The notes under the pieces were generated by a model, which saw nothing but the letters and a program-made list of their open reading frames with translations, did not search any database and was not told the DNA's origin. Both the position numbers and the translations under genes were made by a program. Of a DNA stretch of 44,134 nt, positions 32,685 to 40,701 are shown piece after piece. Numbering within the stretch: the first letter of the stretch is position 1; the number at the start of each line of letters is the position of its first letter. Source of the stretch: Bacteroidales bacterium (GTDB lineage: Bacteria > Bacteroidota > Bacteroidia > Bacteroidales > UBA932); the NCBI GenBank assembly GCA_017962025.1, contig JAGCWD010000088.1, forward strand, positions 1 to 44,134, in the 5' to 3' direction.

Positions 32685-33119
32685 ATGAGCAGGTCAAACA
32701 GATGCTTTTTCGCCTTCATTGGCGCAGTGATTCTCCTCTCTGCCGGGTGCAGTACCATGAGCAGGACGGAGAAACAACTCGCAAAGGTGGACTCATTCGA
32801 CTATCCTGACATACCTTCCCCAGGGATGATTCCTCCGGAGCGTCCGAGAAACACGGGGCTCGTCTATTCCAATGATGTCCTGATCGTCAGCTACGACATC
32901 GAGGTCGGGAAGGATCCTCTCCGCAAGGCTATTCGGAAATATGGTGCTGAATTGATCTATGATTATAAGATCATAAACGCGATGGCTATCCGGGTGGCTG
33001 ATCCCTCCAGGCTTGACGAGCAGATTGCCCGTTTCGAGAAAGTCCGTGGAGTGCTCCAAGTGTCAAGGGACCAGGTCCATTATCTCGATCCGGTCCGGCC
33101 AGCTGTGGAATTCAAATAG
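32685..33119 (+). CDS. small lipoprotein with inhibitor-I9/subtilisin-propeptide-like domain
   Basis: This 144-residue protein has a lipobox signal (FIGAVILLSAGC). Residues ~60-140 (VLIVSYDIEVGKDPLRKAIRKYGAELIYDYKIINAMAIRVADPSRLDEQIARFEKVRGVLQVSRD, shown here in part only as a pattern of beta-alpha-beta-beta-alpha-beta) resemble the prodomain of subtilisin-like proteases. No protease follows, so it is a stand-alone form that may act as an inhibitor or chaperone. The fold assignment is by pattern only. It overlaps the convergent truB end by 8 bp and probably shares the apbE transcript. Confidence 0.65.
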   Translation: MSRSNRCFFAFIGAVILLSAGCSTMSRTEKQLAKVDSFDYPDIPSPGMIPPERPRNTGLVYSNDVLIVSYDIEVGKDPLRKAIRKYGAELIYDYKIINAMAIRVADPSRLDEQIARFEKVRGVLQVSRDQVHYLDPVRPAVEFK

Positions 33120-34095
33120 AAAGAAGGGCTATTGCCTGATCGATATCGAGGGCGGTTTCCACTGTGAAGCCGCCCGATTTTGTCCTGCACAGGGATCTCA
33201 GGTGGGCTCCGGAGCCCAGGGCCTCTCCAAGGTCCCGGGCCAGAGCGCGGATGTAGGTGCCCTTGCTGCATGCGATCCGGATGTCGGCATTGACGAGTGC
33301 CAGTCCCGACGTGTCTGCAACATTGATCCTGTTGTTCGGATTATTACCGTTACCTGTTTGCCGGGGTGCTGTCGGACTTGTTGTCGTGTGCAGGTGGAAC
33401 TGTGAATCCTGGCCGTACTCAGCCGCAGCGAAGCGAGTATGGACTCGGCCAGGGTTCAGCAGTTCACCTGCCTTGTCAACAGTGTAAACGGATAGAAGTT
33501 CCAGTTCGTAGATATTGATCCGCTGGACATTCAGCGTTTCGGCGACGGCATGGTCAAACCCCTCTATCACATCCCCTTTCTGCAGCCCCCTTTCTTTGAA
33601 CTGCTTTCTCGCCAACTCATATGCCCTGACCCCGTCCACTGACTTTGCTGAGAACAGCGGTGCGACCTGGTCCTGTTCTCCAAGGAAGCGGGGCAGTATG
33701 GCCATGATGGATTCTTCTGTCACATTGTCTGTCGGGAATGTCCTGTCCACCGCCTTTTCCAGGTCATAGGAAGGAGTGGTCGCTCCGAATGAGATTCCGG
33801 CCACATATTCCTTGCCTTCTTTCTGGAGAGTCTCGGCCAGTCGGGTAGCCTTGCCAATGCAGACGAGCAGGACTCCTGTAGCGAGGGGGTCAAGCGTCCC
33901 GGCGTGGCCGACTTTCAGGTTTTTCTTCCCGAAGTGGCGGCATGCGGCCCATTTGAGCTTCCGGATGACATCTGCCGAGGTCCAGCGCCAGGGCTTGTCG
34001 ATGGGCATGATTATCCCGTCGGGGTAGTCTTCAATATTCCCCGACAGTCCTTTGCCTACAAGGTCCCTGTCCGCTATGAGGGCCTTTATTTCCAA
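33112..34095 (-). CDS. truB: tRNA pseudouridine-55 synthase TruB with an internal insertion
   Basis: This 327-residue enzyme makes pseudouridine 55 in the T loop of tRNAs. Motifs are IDKPWRWTSADVIRK, KVGHAGTLDPLATGVL with catalytic D69, EYVAGISFGATTPSYDLE, and CSKGTYIRALARDLG (277-291). Bacterial TruBs of this group are usually about 230-250 residues. The excess is an insertion at ~205-268, between ELELLSVYTV and ADIRIACSKG, which includes an 82-bp inverted repeat and a low-complexity stretch rich in T, P and N. The start is uncertain: the frame opens with TTG directly after the rpiB stop, and the first ATG (residue 30) cuts into the conserved start of the fold. Confidence 0.9.
   Translation of the reverse strand: MEIKALIADRDLVGKGLSGNIEDYPDGIIMPIDKPWRWTSADVIRKLKWAACRHFGKKNLKVGHAGTLDPLATGVLLVCIGKATRLAETLQKEGKEYVAGISFGATTPSYDLEKAVDRTFPTDNVTEESIMAILPRFLGEQDQVAPLFSAKSVDGVRAYELARKQFKERGLQKGDVIEGFDHAVAETLNVQRINIYELELLSVYTVDKAGELLNPGRVHTRFAAAEYGQDSQFHLHTTTSPTAPRQTGNGNNPNNRINVADTSGLALVNADIRIACSKGTYIRALARDLGEALGSGAHLRSLCRTKSGGFTVETALDIDQAIALLSI
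33390..33471. repeat. 82-bp imperfect inverted repeat inside truB
   Basis: The arms 33390-33415 and 33446-33471 are imperfect inverted repeats of 26 nt (GCAGGTG...CCTGGCCG against CGGCCAGG...CACCTGC), with an inner TACTC/GAGTA stem (33416-33420 with 33435-33439). It encodes residues ~209-236 of TruB, all within the extra segment. Confidence 0.7.
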
Positions 34096-34527
34096 TTATT
34101 TAATATCGATTTTCTGCCTGCGCCTCTCGTGGCGTCCTCCTTCTGCGGGAGTGGAGAGCCATGTGGCCAGGATTCGGGTTGCCATCTGGTAGGAGATGAA
34201 GCGGGCCGGCATCACGAGGACATTGGCATCATTGTGGGCCTTGATGAGTCTCGCAATCTCACTGTTCCATGCTATTCCGGCACGGATGCCTTCGTGTTTG
34301 TTGAGAGTCATGGCCATTCCGTTCCCCGTTCCACAAAGTGCTACACCCACTTCTACTTCCTTCTTGCTCACAGCCTCGGCAAGGGGGTGTGCAAAGTCAG
34401 GGAAGTCGCAGCTGACCTCCGTGTAGGTGCCGTAGTCGGCTACATCATAACCTTTCTTCGTGAGGAGTTCTGCTAGTCTGTTCTTGTACTCATAGCCTGC
34501 ATGATCGCTGGCAACACCGATTTTCAT
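34096..34527 (-). CDS. rpiB: ribose-5-phosphate isomerase B
   Basis: This 143-residue RpiB/LacA/LacB family protein interconverts ribose 5-phosphate and ribulose 5-phosphate in the pentose phosphate pathway. Visible motifs are GVASDHAGYEYK (phosphate-binding start), DYGTY, and the catalytic block VALCGTGNGMAMTLNK with the base Cys, then RAGIAW and NVLVMPARFI. The length is standard (about 145-150). It starts 19 nt after tsaB and abuts truB with no gap, so it belongs to the cvpA-tsaB-rpiB-truB unit. Confidence 0.95.
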   Translation of the reverse strand: MKIGVASDHAGYEYKNRLAELLTKKGYDVADYGTYTEVSCDFPDFAHPLAEAVSKKEVEVGVALCGTGNGMAMTLNKHEGIRAGIAWNSEIARLIKAHNDANVLVMPARFISYQMATRILATWLSTPAEGGRHERRRQKIDIK

Positions 34528-34546
34528 GATATTGGTTTTATGGTTA

Positions 34547-35239
34547 TCAGAATAATTTCTTCTTGCTCGTGGTCGTCATGAATTCCTTGAGGTAATATGG
34601 CTCGAAATAGGCCACGTCCTCGAACCTTCCTTCGTTGAAGGCGGCCACCGCCGGCTTGGTCATCCCGGACGCCTTTGGGCAGCACTGGACGAAAAAAGCG
34701 TTGTGTGTACCTATTACCTCCTGGCATTTCCCGGCCCCGTCGCCGATGAAGAGGACCGGACCTTCGGAAAGCTGGTCCTTGAAGGACTCTTCTCCGACCA
34801 CCATAGCTTCGGTCGGGGTGACCTGTTTCCCATCCGTAGTAAAGACGGCGGTGTAAACCTCCATCCTCCTTGCATCTACCATAGGTATTATGTACCTGCA
34901 TCCTTCTGGCACCAATCCTCCGTCCATGGCCTGCCATACAAGGGTGTCGAGGGTACCGACGGAAATCAGCGGAATCCCTGCCCCGAAGCAGAGCCCCTTG
35001 GCCGTGGACACCCCCACTCTCAGTCCGGTATACGACCCTGGCCCCTTGCTAACAGCCACTGCACTGCAGTCCTTGACACCCAGCCCTCTTTCCTTCAGCA
35101 TCTCGTTCACATATGGGGCGGTCATGGAAGCGTGGGCACGTGGTTCCGAACTAAGCCTTTCACAGACCACCTTTCCGTCTTCCACCAGAGCGGTGGAACA
35201 GAGGGAAGTAGAGGTCTCAATGAGGATAATCCTATTCAT
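34547..35239 (-). CDS. tsaB: tRNA threonylcarbamoyladenosine biosynthesis protein TsaB
   Basis: This 230-residue protein belongs to the ASKHA-fold family. The N-terminus IILIETSTSLCSTALVEDGKV and the block AVAVSKGPGSYTGLRVGVSTAKGLCFG are diagnostic for TsaB (YeaZ). It is the partner that stabilises TsaD in making t6A37 of ANN-decoding tRNAs. Its start overlaps the cvpA stop by one base. Together with truB it gives this operon two tRNA-modification genes. Confidence 0.94.
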   Translation of the reverse strand: MNRIILIETSTSLCSTALVEDGKVVCERLSSEPRAHASMTAPYVNEMLKERGLGVKDCSAVAVSKGPGSYTGLRVGVSTAKGLCFGAGIPLISVGTLDTLVWQAMDGGLVPEGCRYIIPMVDARRMEVYTAVFTTDGKQVTPTEAMVVGEESFKDQLSEGPVLFIGDGAGKCQEVIGTHNAFFVQCCPKASGMTKPAVAAFNEGRFEDVAYFEPYYLKEFMTTTSKKKLF

Positions 35240-35733
35240 TACTTATTGAATATCAATTCTTTAAGGAAAGGAAAAACGGTATCGGCAATGGTCTTTATCG
35301 GGTAGTACAGGACCGAATCATTCAAGGTGTCAGAAGAGCCGAAAGGAATCAGGCTTCGGATGGACTCGAACAGGATGATCACAAGTCCGATGATCAGGAC
35401 TGTTTTCAAAAGGGCGAAGACAATTCCCAGGAGTTTGTTCAGCCAGCCAAGCATTGCAACTTTAAGCACTTTCTCCAAGGCTCCTCCAATGAGGTTGAGC
35501 ACCAGCATTACAACGATCAGGATTACTGCGAAAGCTATGATGTGCATGATTGTAGCAGAGAGATCGACATAGGTTTTAAGCCAGTCTCCCAAAGGTCCCG
35601 AGAACTTGAACGACAGCCATACACCGAGTACCAGGGCGATCAGAGAGATGGCCTGTGATACGAAGCCCTTGGAGAATCCATGGAACAGTGCAGGGATGCA
35701 GCAAACCAGGATGATTATGTCTATGACGTTCAT
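35239..35733 (-). CDS. cvpA: CvpA family membrane protein
   Basis: This 164-residue protein has four transmembrane helices. It has the CvpA opening (NVIDIIILVCCIPALFHGFSKGFVSQAISLIALVLGVWLSFKF, a helix-turn-helix hairpin), a central helix with IIAFAVILIVVML, and GWLNKLLGIVFALLKTVLIIGL. CvpA is linked to colicin V export in E. coli and to envelope integrity in general; the mechanism is unknown. It is first in the minus-strand operon and is divergent from ileS, with promoters overlapping in a 103-nt gap. Confidence 0.9.
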   Translation of the reverse strand: MNVIDIIILVCCIPALFHGFSKGFVSQAISLIALVLGVWLSFKFSGPLGDWLKTYVDLSATIMHIIAFAVILIVVMLVLNLIGGALEKVLKVAMLGWLNKLLGIVFALLKTVLIIGLVIILFESIRSLIPFGSSDTLNDSVLYYPIKTIADTVFPFLKELIFNK

Positions 35734-35744
35734 TAGGAAACCTA

Positions 35745-35775
35745 TTGAAAAAAATACCGGAAATGCCTATCTTTG
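35745..35775 (+). promoter_or_regulatory. promoter of the ileS operon
   Basis: TTG at 35745-35747 and a perfect -7 box TATCTTTG at 35768-35775 are 20 nt apart. The ileS ATG is at 35837, so this mRNA has a leader of about 55 nt. The leader holds no obvious T-box features. Confidence 0.8.
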
Positions 35776-35778
35776 CAA
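35749..35778 (-). promoter_or_regulatory. promoter of the cvpA operon
   Basis: On the minus strand TTG (35778-35776) and TATTTTTT (35756-35749) are 19 nt apart, and the cvpA ATG is 15 nt further on. It overlaps the ileS promoter almost completely, so the two operons probably compete for RNA polymerase. Confidence 0.55.
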
Positions 35779-35836
35779 ACTTAAATTGCATTGGAGGCTT
35801 TCGGGCTTTTCCAAATGCAAAATTAGCAAAAGTATT

Positions 35837-37981
35837 ATGACATTCAAAGAGTACAAAGGACTTGATCTGGTAGCGACAGGCAACGAAATCCTCGAAAGAT
35901 GGAAGAAGAACGGAGCTTTCGAAAAATCCCTCGAGGTCAGGGAAGGAGCCCCCGAATTCGTGTTCTTCGAAGGACCGCCCTCCGCCAACGGCAAGCCGGG
36001 TATCCATCACGTGATGGCCCGCTCCATCAAGGATGCGATCTGCCGCTACAAGACCCAGACCGGGTATAAGGTAAGCCGCAGGGCAGGATGGGACACCCAT
36101 GGACTTCCCGTGGAGATCGGAGTAGAGAAGAAGCTCGGAATCCATAAGGAGGACATTGGCACCAAGATCTCCGTCGAGGAGTACAACAAGACCTGCCGCG
36201 AGGAGGTCATGAAGTACACTGCCGAGTGGGAGAACATGACCCAGCGCATCGGTTACTGGGTGGACATGAACGATCCCTACATCACCTACGACAACCGCTA
36301 CATCGAGACCCTTTGGTACCTTCTGAAGGATATTTATGACAAGGGATTGCTCTACAAGGGCTATTCCATCCAGCCATATTCCCCATCCGACGGAACCGGC
36401 CTCAGCTCCCATGAGCTCAACCAGCCCGGTTGCTACAAGGATGTCACCGACACAACCGCAACCGTCCAGTTCGAGGTTGTCAGGGACTCCAAGTCCGAAC
36501 CCCTCTTTGCCGGAGAGGATACCCCGGTATATTTCCTTGCATGGACGACCACTCCCTGGACCCTTCCTTCAAACGTCGCGCTCTGCGTCGGACCGAAGTT
36601 CGACTATGTCCGGGTTCTCTCCTTCAATCCCTACACTGGACAGAAGGCCATCTATGTCCTAGCGAAGGAACTGGTCGGAGCATGGTTCAACCCCAAGGCT
36701 GCAGATGTTCCTTTCGAGGATTACAAACCCGGGGACAAACTGGTCCCTTACAAGGTCCTTGACGGTTCATTCAAGGGAGCGGACCTGGTCGGAATAAAGT
36801 ACAGGCAACTCATCCCCTGGTTCACTCCGTTTGACGAAGGTGAGCCCTTCAGGGTCATCTCCGGAGACTATGTCACCACCGAGGACGGTACCGGAATAGT
36901 CCATATCGCTCCCACTTTCGGAGCAGATGACAAGAAGGTCGCAGCCAATTTCGGTGTTCCCGGAATCCTGATGATTGACAAGGATGGCAAGAGGCAGGCC
37001 CAGGTGGACCACGAGGGACGTTTCTATCCTTTCGAGGACCTGGATCCTGAATATGTTGCCAAGTACGTCGATCCTTCCTACAAGGAGTTCGCCGGACGCT
37101 ACGTGAAGAACGCTTTCGACGACTCCCTTCCTGCAGACGCTCCCACCCTTGACGTGGATCTCTGCATGATGATGAAGCAGGACGGAAGGTGCTTCAAGAT
37201 CCAGAAGCACACTCACAGCTATCCCCATTCCTGGCGTACCGACAAGCCGGTCCTCTACTATCCCCTCGATGCCTGGTTCATCAAGACCACCGCTGTCAAG
37301 GACGAAATGGTCGCCCTTAATAAGACCATCAACTGGAAGCCTGAATCCACCGGTACCGGACGTTTCGGCCAGGGGCGCGAGACCATCCAGGACTGGAACC
37401 TCAGCCGCAGCCGCGTCTGGGGTACTCCGCTTCCTATCTGGCGTACCGAAGACGGAAAGGAAGAGATCTGCATCGGAACAGCCGCGCAACTGTATTCAGA
37501 GATAGAGAAGGCCGTCGAAGCTGGGATCATGCCTTCCAATCCTTTGAAGGACAATGGTTTCGACCCCACCGACATGAGCAAGGCCAATTATGACCGCATC
37601 GACCTCCACAGGCCCTATGTCGATAACATATTCCTCGTCAGCCCTTCCGGGAAGAAGATGACAAGGGAAAGTGACCTTATCGATGTCTGGTTCGATTCCG
37701 GAGCCATGCCTTATGCCCAGGAAGGACTCCGTGCCCTCGGATCCGAGAAGTTCGGCTGCACCTCCGACTTCATCGCCGAAGGTGTCGATCAGACCCGTGG
37801 TTGGTTCTACACCCTTCACGCCATCCACACCATGGTCAGCGGAACCCCGGCCTACAAGACAGTCATTTCCAACGGCCTTGTGCTGGACAAGAACGGAAAC
37901 AAGATGAGCAAGCGTCTCGGCAACGCTGTTGATCCTTTCGAGGAACTCGACAAGTCCGGCGCCGACGCCATCAGGTGGTAA
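35837..37981 (+). CDS. ileS: isoleucyl-tRNA synthetase, catalytic/editing part ending at an in-frame TAA
   Basis: These 714 residues hold the N-terminal two thirds of IleRS: the class I ATP site GKPGIHH (HIGH variant, residues 52-58), the CP1 editing domain (about 190-450, with TTPWTLPSNVAL and GTGIVHIAPTFG), and KMSKR (689-693). The sequence stops at codon 715 after GADAIRW. Family members continue R-W-Y-M-L, so TAA (37979-37981) replaces a Tyr codon, a one-base change from TAC or TAT. The remainder is open in the same frame from 37982. The ATG at 35837 is chosen because the upstream in-frame extension to 35606 runs through the promoter and antisense to cvpA. Confidence 0.92.
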   Translation: MTFKEYKGLDLVATGNEILERWKKNGAFEKSLEVREGAPEFVFFEGPPSANGKPGIHHVMARSIKDAICRYKTQTGYKVSRRAGWDTHGLPVEIGVEKKLGIHKEDIGTKISVEEYNKTCREEVMKYTAEWENMTQRIGYWVDMNDPYITYDNRYIETLWYLLKDIYDKGLLYKGYSIQPYSPSDGTGLSSHELNQPGCYKDVTDTTATVQFEVVRDSKSEPLFAGEDTPVYFLAWTTTPWTLPSNVALCVGPKFDYVRVLSFNPYTGQKAIYVLAKELVGAWFNPKAADVPFEDYKPGDKLVPYKVLDGSFKGADLVGIKYRQLIPWFTPFDEGEPFRVISGDYVTTEDGTGIVHIAPTFGADDKKVAANFGVPGILMIDKDGKRQAQVDHEGRFYPFEDLDPEYVAKYVDPSYKEFAGRYVKNAFDDSLPADAPTLDVDLCMMMKQDGRCFKIQKHTHSYPHSWRTDKPVLYYPLDAWFIKTTAVKDEMVALNKTINWKPESTGTGRFGQGRETIQDWNLSRSRVWGTPLPIWRTEDGKEEICIGTAAQLYSEIEKAVEAGIMPSNPLKDNGFDPTDMSKANYDRIDLHRPYVDNIFLVSPSGKKMTRESDLIDVWFDSGAMPYAQEGLRALGSEKFGCTSDFIAEGVDQTRGWFYTLHAIHTMVSGTPAYKTVISNGLVLDKNGNKMSKRLGNAVDPFEELDKSGADAIRW

Positions 37982-39283
37982 ATGCTCACAAAAGCCCAGC
38001 CTTGGGACAACCTCAAGTTTGACGAAGCGGGAGTGGACGAGGTCCGCAGGAAGTTCTTTGGAACCCTCTATAACACATATTCATTCTTCGCCCTCTACGC
38101 CAATGTGGACGGATTCGATCCCGCCGCACCTAAGGTTGAGTATTCGAGGCGTCCAGAGATCGACCGCTGGATAATCTCCTTGCTCAATACCCTCGAGCAG
38201 AAGGTCAAGGCAGCCTACGAAGATTACGATATCACCTCTGCAGGCCGCATGATCCAGGACTTTGTCTGCGACGACCTCAGCAACTGGTATGTCCGTCTTA
38301 ACAGGAAGCGTTTCTGGGGTGGCAGCATGGACGAGGATAAACTGGCCGCCTACCAGACCCTTTATGAAGTGCTGGTGGATGTGGCAGTGCTCTCGGCACC
38401 GATAGCTCCCTTCTTCATGGACAGGTTATATCTTGACCTGGTTCCTGACGGAGAGGAGTCAGTCCACTACGTCCTGATGCCTGAATATGATTCCGCGGTG
38501 ATCGATAAGGATCTCGAGGAAAGGATGGCTCTCGCCCAGAAAGCGACCTCCATGGTCCTGGCACTCCGCCGCAAGGTGTCCATCAAGGTTCGCCAGCCCC
38601 TTTCCAAGCTCATCATCCCTGTCATCTCCGATAAGGTCCGCTCACAGCTCGAGCAGGTAAAGGGAATTATCCTGAGTGAAGTCAATGTCAAGGAGGCTGA
38701 GTTCATCTCCGACACCACCGGCATCATCACCAAGAAGATCAAACCCAATTTCAAGACCCTTGGCAAGGTCTATGGAAAGCAGATGAAGGAGATTGCCGGA
38801 GCATTCGCACAGTTCGACCAGGCAACTATTTCTGCCATACAGAGCGCAGAGGCTGCCGGTATAGCGTATTCCCTGGCCCTTCCTTCAGGTGAAGTTTCCC
38901 TGAATCCCGGCGACTATGAGATCTCTTCCGAGGACATGCCCGGATGGCTCGTGGCCACTGAAGGTCAGCTGACCATCGCCCTCGATATCCAGATTTCCGA
39001 AGAGCTCAGGAAGGAAGGAATTGCCCGCGAATTGATCAACAGGATACAGAACCTGAGAAATGACAGCGGATTTGAAGTTACAGATAAGATAGAAGTTACT
39101 ATATTTGCAGACGGAAAGGCTGCAGAGTTGGTTTCCGATTCCCTTGGATCATTCAAGGAATATATTGCAGCCCAGACACTTGCAACCTCCATAAGGTTAG
39201 AAGATATTACAGGTGCGCCTGAAGGAGCGGCTGATGTGGAGTGGGATGAAGGTGCCCTCAAGATTGTTTTGAATAAAATTTAA
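37982..39283 (+). CDS. ileS: isoleucyl-tRNA synthetase, anticodon-binding part (in frame after the TAA)
   Basis: These 433 residues continue IleRS without a shift (MLTKAQPWDNLKFDEAGVDEVRRKFFGTLYNTYSFF, shown here only as its first part). They form the helical anticodon-binding domain (FVCDDLSNWYVRLNRKRFWG) and the C-terminal region to ISEELRKEGIARELINRIQNLRNDSGFEV and the end. The ATG touches the preceding stop (TAAATG), an arrangement that would allow ribosomes to restart. If translated alone, the piece would have to dock onto the catalytic part, as the two subunits of Aquifex LeuRS do. If the TAA is a sequence error, 35837-39283 is one normal 1148-residue gene. The DksA-like gene follows 21 nt later. 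Confidence 0.9.
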   Translation: MLTKAQPWDNLKFDEAGVDEVRRKFFGTLYNTYSFFALYANVDGFDPAAPKVEYSRRPEIDRWIISLLNTLEQKVKAAYEDYDITSAGRMIQDFVCDDLSNWYVRLNRKRFWGGSMDEDKLAAYQTLYEVLVDVAVLSAPIAPFFMDRLYLDLVPDGEESVHYVLMPEYDSAVIDKDLEERMALAQKATSMVLALRRKVSIKVRQPLSKLIIPVISDKVRSQLEQVKGIILSEVNVKEAEFISDTTGIITKKIKPNFKTLGKVYGKQMKEIAGAFAQFDQATISAIQSAEAAGIAYSLALPSGEVSLNPGDYEISSEDMPGWLVATEGQLTIALDIQISEELRKEGIARELINRIQNLRNDSGFEVTDKIEVTIFADGKAAELVSDSLGSFKEYIAAQTLATSIRLEDITGAPEGAADVEWDEGALKIVLNKI

Positions 39284-39304
39284 ACGACCTTAATATTTCA
39301 GACT

Positions 39305-39736
39305 ATGTCAGAAGAGATTAAAGTCAATGCGTCAACCCCCGAAGTGGAGAGGACACGTTACAGCGATGAAGAGCTTGCTGAGTTCAAGGTCATCATCAAG
39401 GACAAGTTGGAAAAGGCCAGAAAGGAGTATGACACCCTCCGCAAGGTGATCATGCACAATGGGAGCAACGACATCGAAGACACTACTCCGTCTTTCAAGA
39501 CGGTAGAAGATGATGGCGCTTACCAGCTCTCCAAGGAAGAAGCCAGTCAGCTTGCCCAGAGGCAGTACAAGTTCATCCAGAACCTTGAGGCTGCCTTGGT
39601 GCGCATTGAGAACAAGACCTACGGCGTGTGCCGTGTCACGGGTAAGCTTATCCCCAAGGAAAGGCTCCGTCTCGTTCCTCATGCCACGCTGACGGTTGAG
39701 GCCAAGGAGATGTTGGCGAAAAAGGGCCAGAACTAG
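39305..39736 (+). CDS. DksA/TraR family protein with degenerate zinc finger
   Basis: This 143-residue protein has a long coiled-coil hairpin (about residues 20-105) and a C-terminal finger region (TYGVCRVTGKLIPKERLRLVPHAT). In DksA/TraR the finger has four cysteines; here only one is left (C in YGVCRVTG), so zinc binding is unlikely. Such forms are usual for this Bacteroidota family. Relatives bind the RNA polymerase secondary channel, so a regulatory role is likely but unproven. It lies between ileS and lspA in an order conserved in Bacteroidota, and its stop overlaps the lspA GTG by one base. Confidence 0.88.
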   Translation: MSEEIKVNASTPEVERTRYSDEELAEFKVIIKDKLEKARKEYDTLRKVIMHNGSNDIEDTTPSFKTVEDDGAYQLSKEEASQLAQRQYKFIQNLEAALVRIENKTYGVCRVTGKLIPKERLRLVPHATLTVEAKEMLAKKGQN

Positions 39737-40371
39737 TGAAGCTGTCGAAAGGCAATAAGCTCCTGCTTCTCGGGTTCATCCTTGTTGTGATCGATCAGGT
39801 GATCAAAGTCCTGGTCAAGACCAACATGGAGATCGGACAGCATTTCAATGTCATAGGCAACTGGTTCCAGATCCTGTTCATAGAAAATGAAGGCATGGCC
39901 TTCGGGATGAAATTCGGAGGTTCTGTTGGAAAGTTCCTCCTTTCATTCTTCCGTATAGGCCTCTTTGCGGCACTTTGCTGGTGGATTTCCTCTCTGGTGC
40001 GCAAGTCTGTCGGTTCCGACGGGACTCCTGTACTGCTTGAAGACGGAGCTCCCAAGGTTCCTCAAGGCGTCCTGATAGGCCTGACTCTGATCACTGCCGG
40101 GGCTCTGGGCAACATCATAGACAGCCTGTTCTATGGCCTTATCTTCGACTATGCTCCATTCATGTTCGGCCGGGTAGTGGATATGCTTTATTTCCCGATC
40201 ATTGACACTTATTGGCCTTCCTGGATGCCCTTCGTGGGAGGTAAAGAATTCCAGTTCTTCGCCCCTGTCTTCAACTTCGCGGACAGCTGCGTGACAGTCG
40301 GAGCGCTCTATCTTATCTTCTTCCAGTACAGGTTCTTTGCCAGATCTGAAGAGTCAAAGGAAAGCACTTGA
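39736..40371 (+). CDS. lspA: lipoprotein signal peptidase (signal peptidase II)
   Basis: This 211-residue inner-membrane aspartyl protease cleaves lipoprotein signal peptides before the lipid-modified cysteine. Four helices are visible, plus LVVIDQVIKVLVK at the start, IENEGMAFG, the first catalytic Asp D129 in GALGNIIDS, and the second D183 in FNFADSCVTVG. It is longer than E. coli LspA (164) because of a loop around residues 90-112, a feature seen in Bacteroidota. The start is GTG, sharing its G with the TAG of the previous gene. Its job fits the many lipoprotein precursors in this window. Confidence 0.93.
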   Translation: MKLSKGNKLLLLGFILVVIDQVIKVLVKTNMEIGQHFNVIGNWFQILFIENEGMAFGMKFGGSVGKFLLSFFRIGLFAALCWWISSLVRKSVGSDGTPVLLEDGAPKVPQGVLIGLTLITAGALGNIIDSLFYGLIFDYAPFMFGRVVDMLYFPIIDTYWPSWMPFVGGKEFQFFAPVFNFADSCVTVGALYLIFFQYRFFARSEESKEST

Positions 40372-40425
40372 CACTCTCCCGGTGCGCGTGATTTGTAAGT
40401 TATTAATTATTAAATAGATAAGGAT

Positions 40426-40456
40426 ATGCCGTCCCCTCTTTTTGAAGGGATGGCAT
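40426..40456 (+). terminator. hairpin after lspA, probable end of the ileS operon
   Basis: A 10-bp stem (ATGCCGTCCC, 40426-40435, with GGGATGGCAT, 40447-40456; one G-T pair) lies 55 nt after the lspA stop. The following bases (TTTGCTTAAT) are only weakly T-rich, so it may be an imperfect intrinsic terminator or an mRNA-stabilising hairpin. Confidence 0.55.
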
Positions 40457-40529
40457 TTGCTTAATATGCTGATTTATAGGTAATTACAAAACACGCCATT
40501 ATTCCTTCTGTCTGTGGAATCAAATAATA

Positions 40530-40560
40530 TTTGTTAGGTCGTTTTTTTTCTTTAACTTTG
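40530..40560 (+). promoter_or_regulatory. promoter of tRNA-Ser
   Basis: TTTG (40530-40533) and a perfect -7 box TAACTTTG (40553-40560) are separated by 19 nt. The mature tRNA starts 51 nt after the -7 box, leaving a 5' leader to be trimmed by RNase P. Confidence 0.75.
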
Positions 40561-40610
40561 CAATCCTTTCATCGCTAATTGTATTAACGACAGGGATGTT
40601 AAGCATAACT

Positions 40611-40695
40611 GGAGGTGTGGCCGAGTGGTCGATGGCGGCAGTCTTGAAAACTGTTGAACGGCAACGTTCCGGGGGTTCGAATCCCTCCGCCTCCG
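40611..40695 (+). tRNA. tRNA-Ser (anticodon UGA)
   Basis: This 85-nt class II tRNA has an acceptor stem GGAGGTG with CGCCTCC, an anticodon loop CTTGAAA giving anticodon TGA (reads UCA and other UCN codons), a long variable arm (TTGAACGGCAACGTTC region), a T arm GGGGG-TTCGAAT-CCCTC and a discriminator G. The long variable arm is the mark of tRNA-Ser. CCA is not encoded (GCACAA follows), so it must be added. It has its own promoter at 40530-40560 and is followed 7 nt later by a large inverted repeat. Confidence 0.93.
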
Positions 40696-40701
40696 CACAA
40701 T

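Noticed and set aside
35606-35836. N-terminal extension of IleRS by 77 codons
   Set aside because: It would run through the ileS promoter and antisense to cvpA. The residues do not match IleRS, whose fold starts with MTFKEYKG at 35837.
35776-35836. T-box or other riboswitch in the ileS leader
   Set aside because: The leader is only ~55 nt and has no T-box core sequence or terminator/antiterminator pair.
37979-37981. Genetic code change with TAA read as Tyr
   Set aside because: Many other genes in the window (for example those at 7399, 12191 and 30522) end at TAA at their normal family length.
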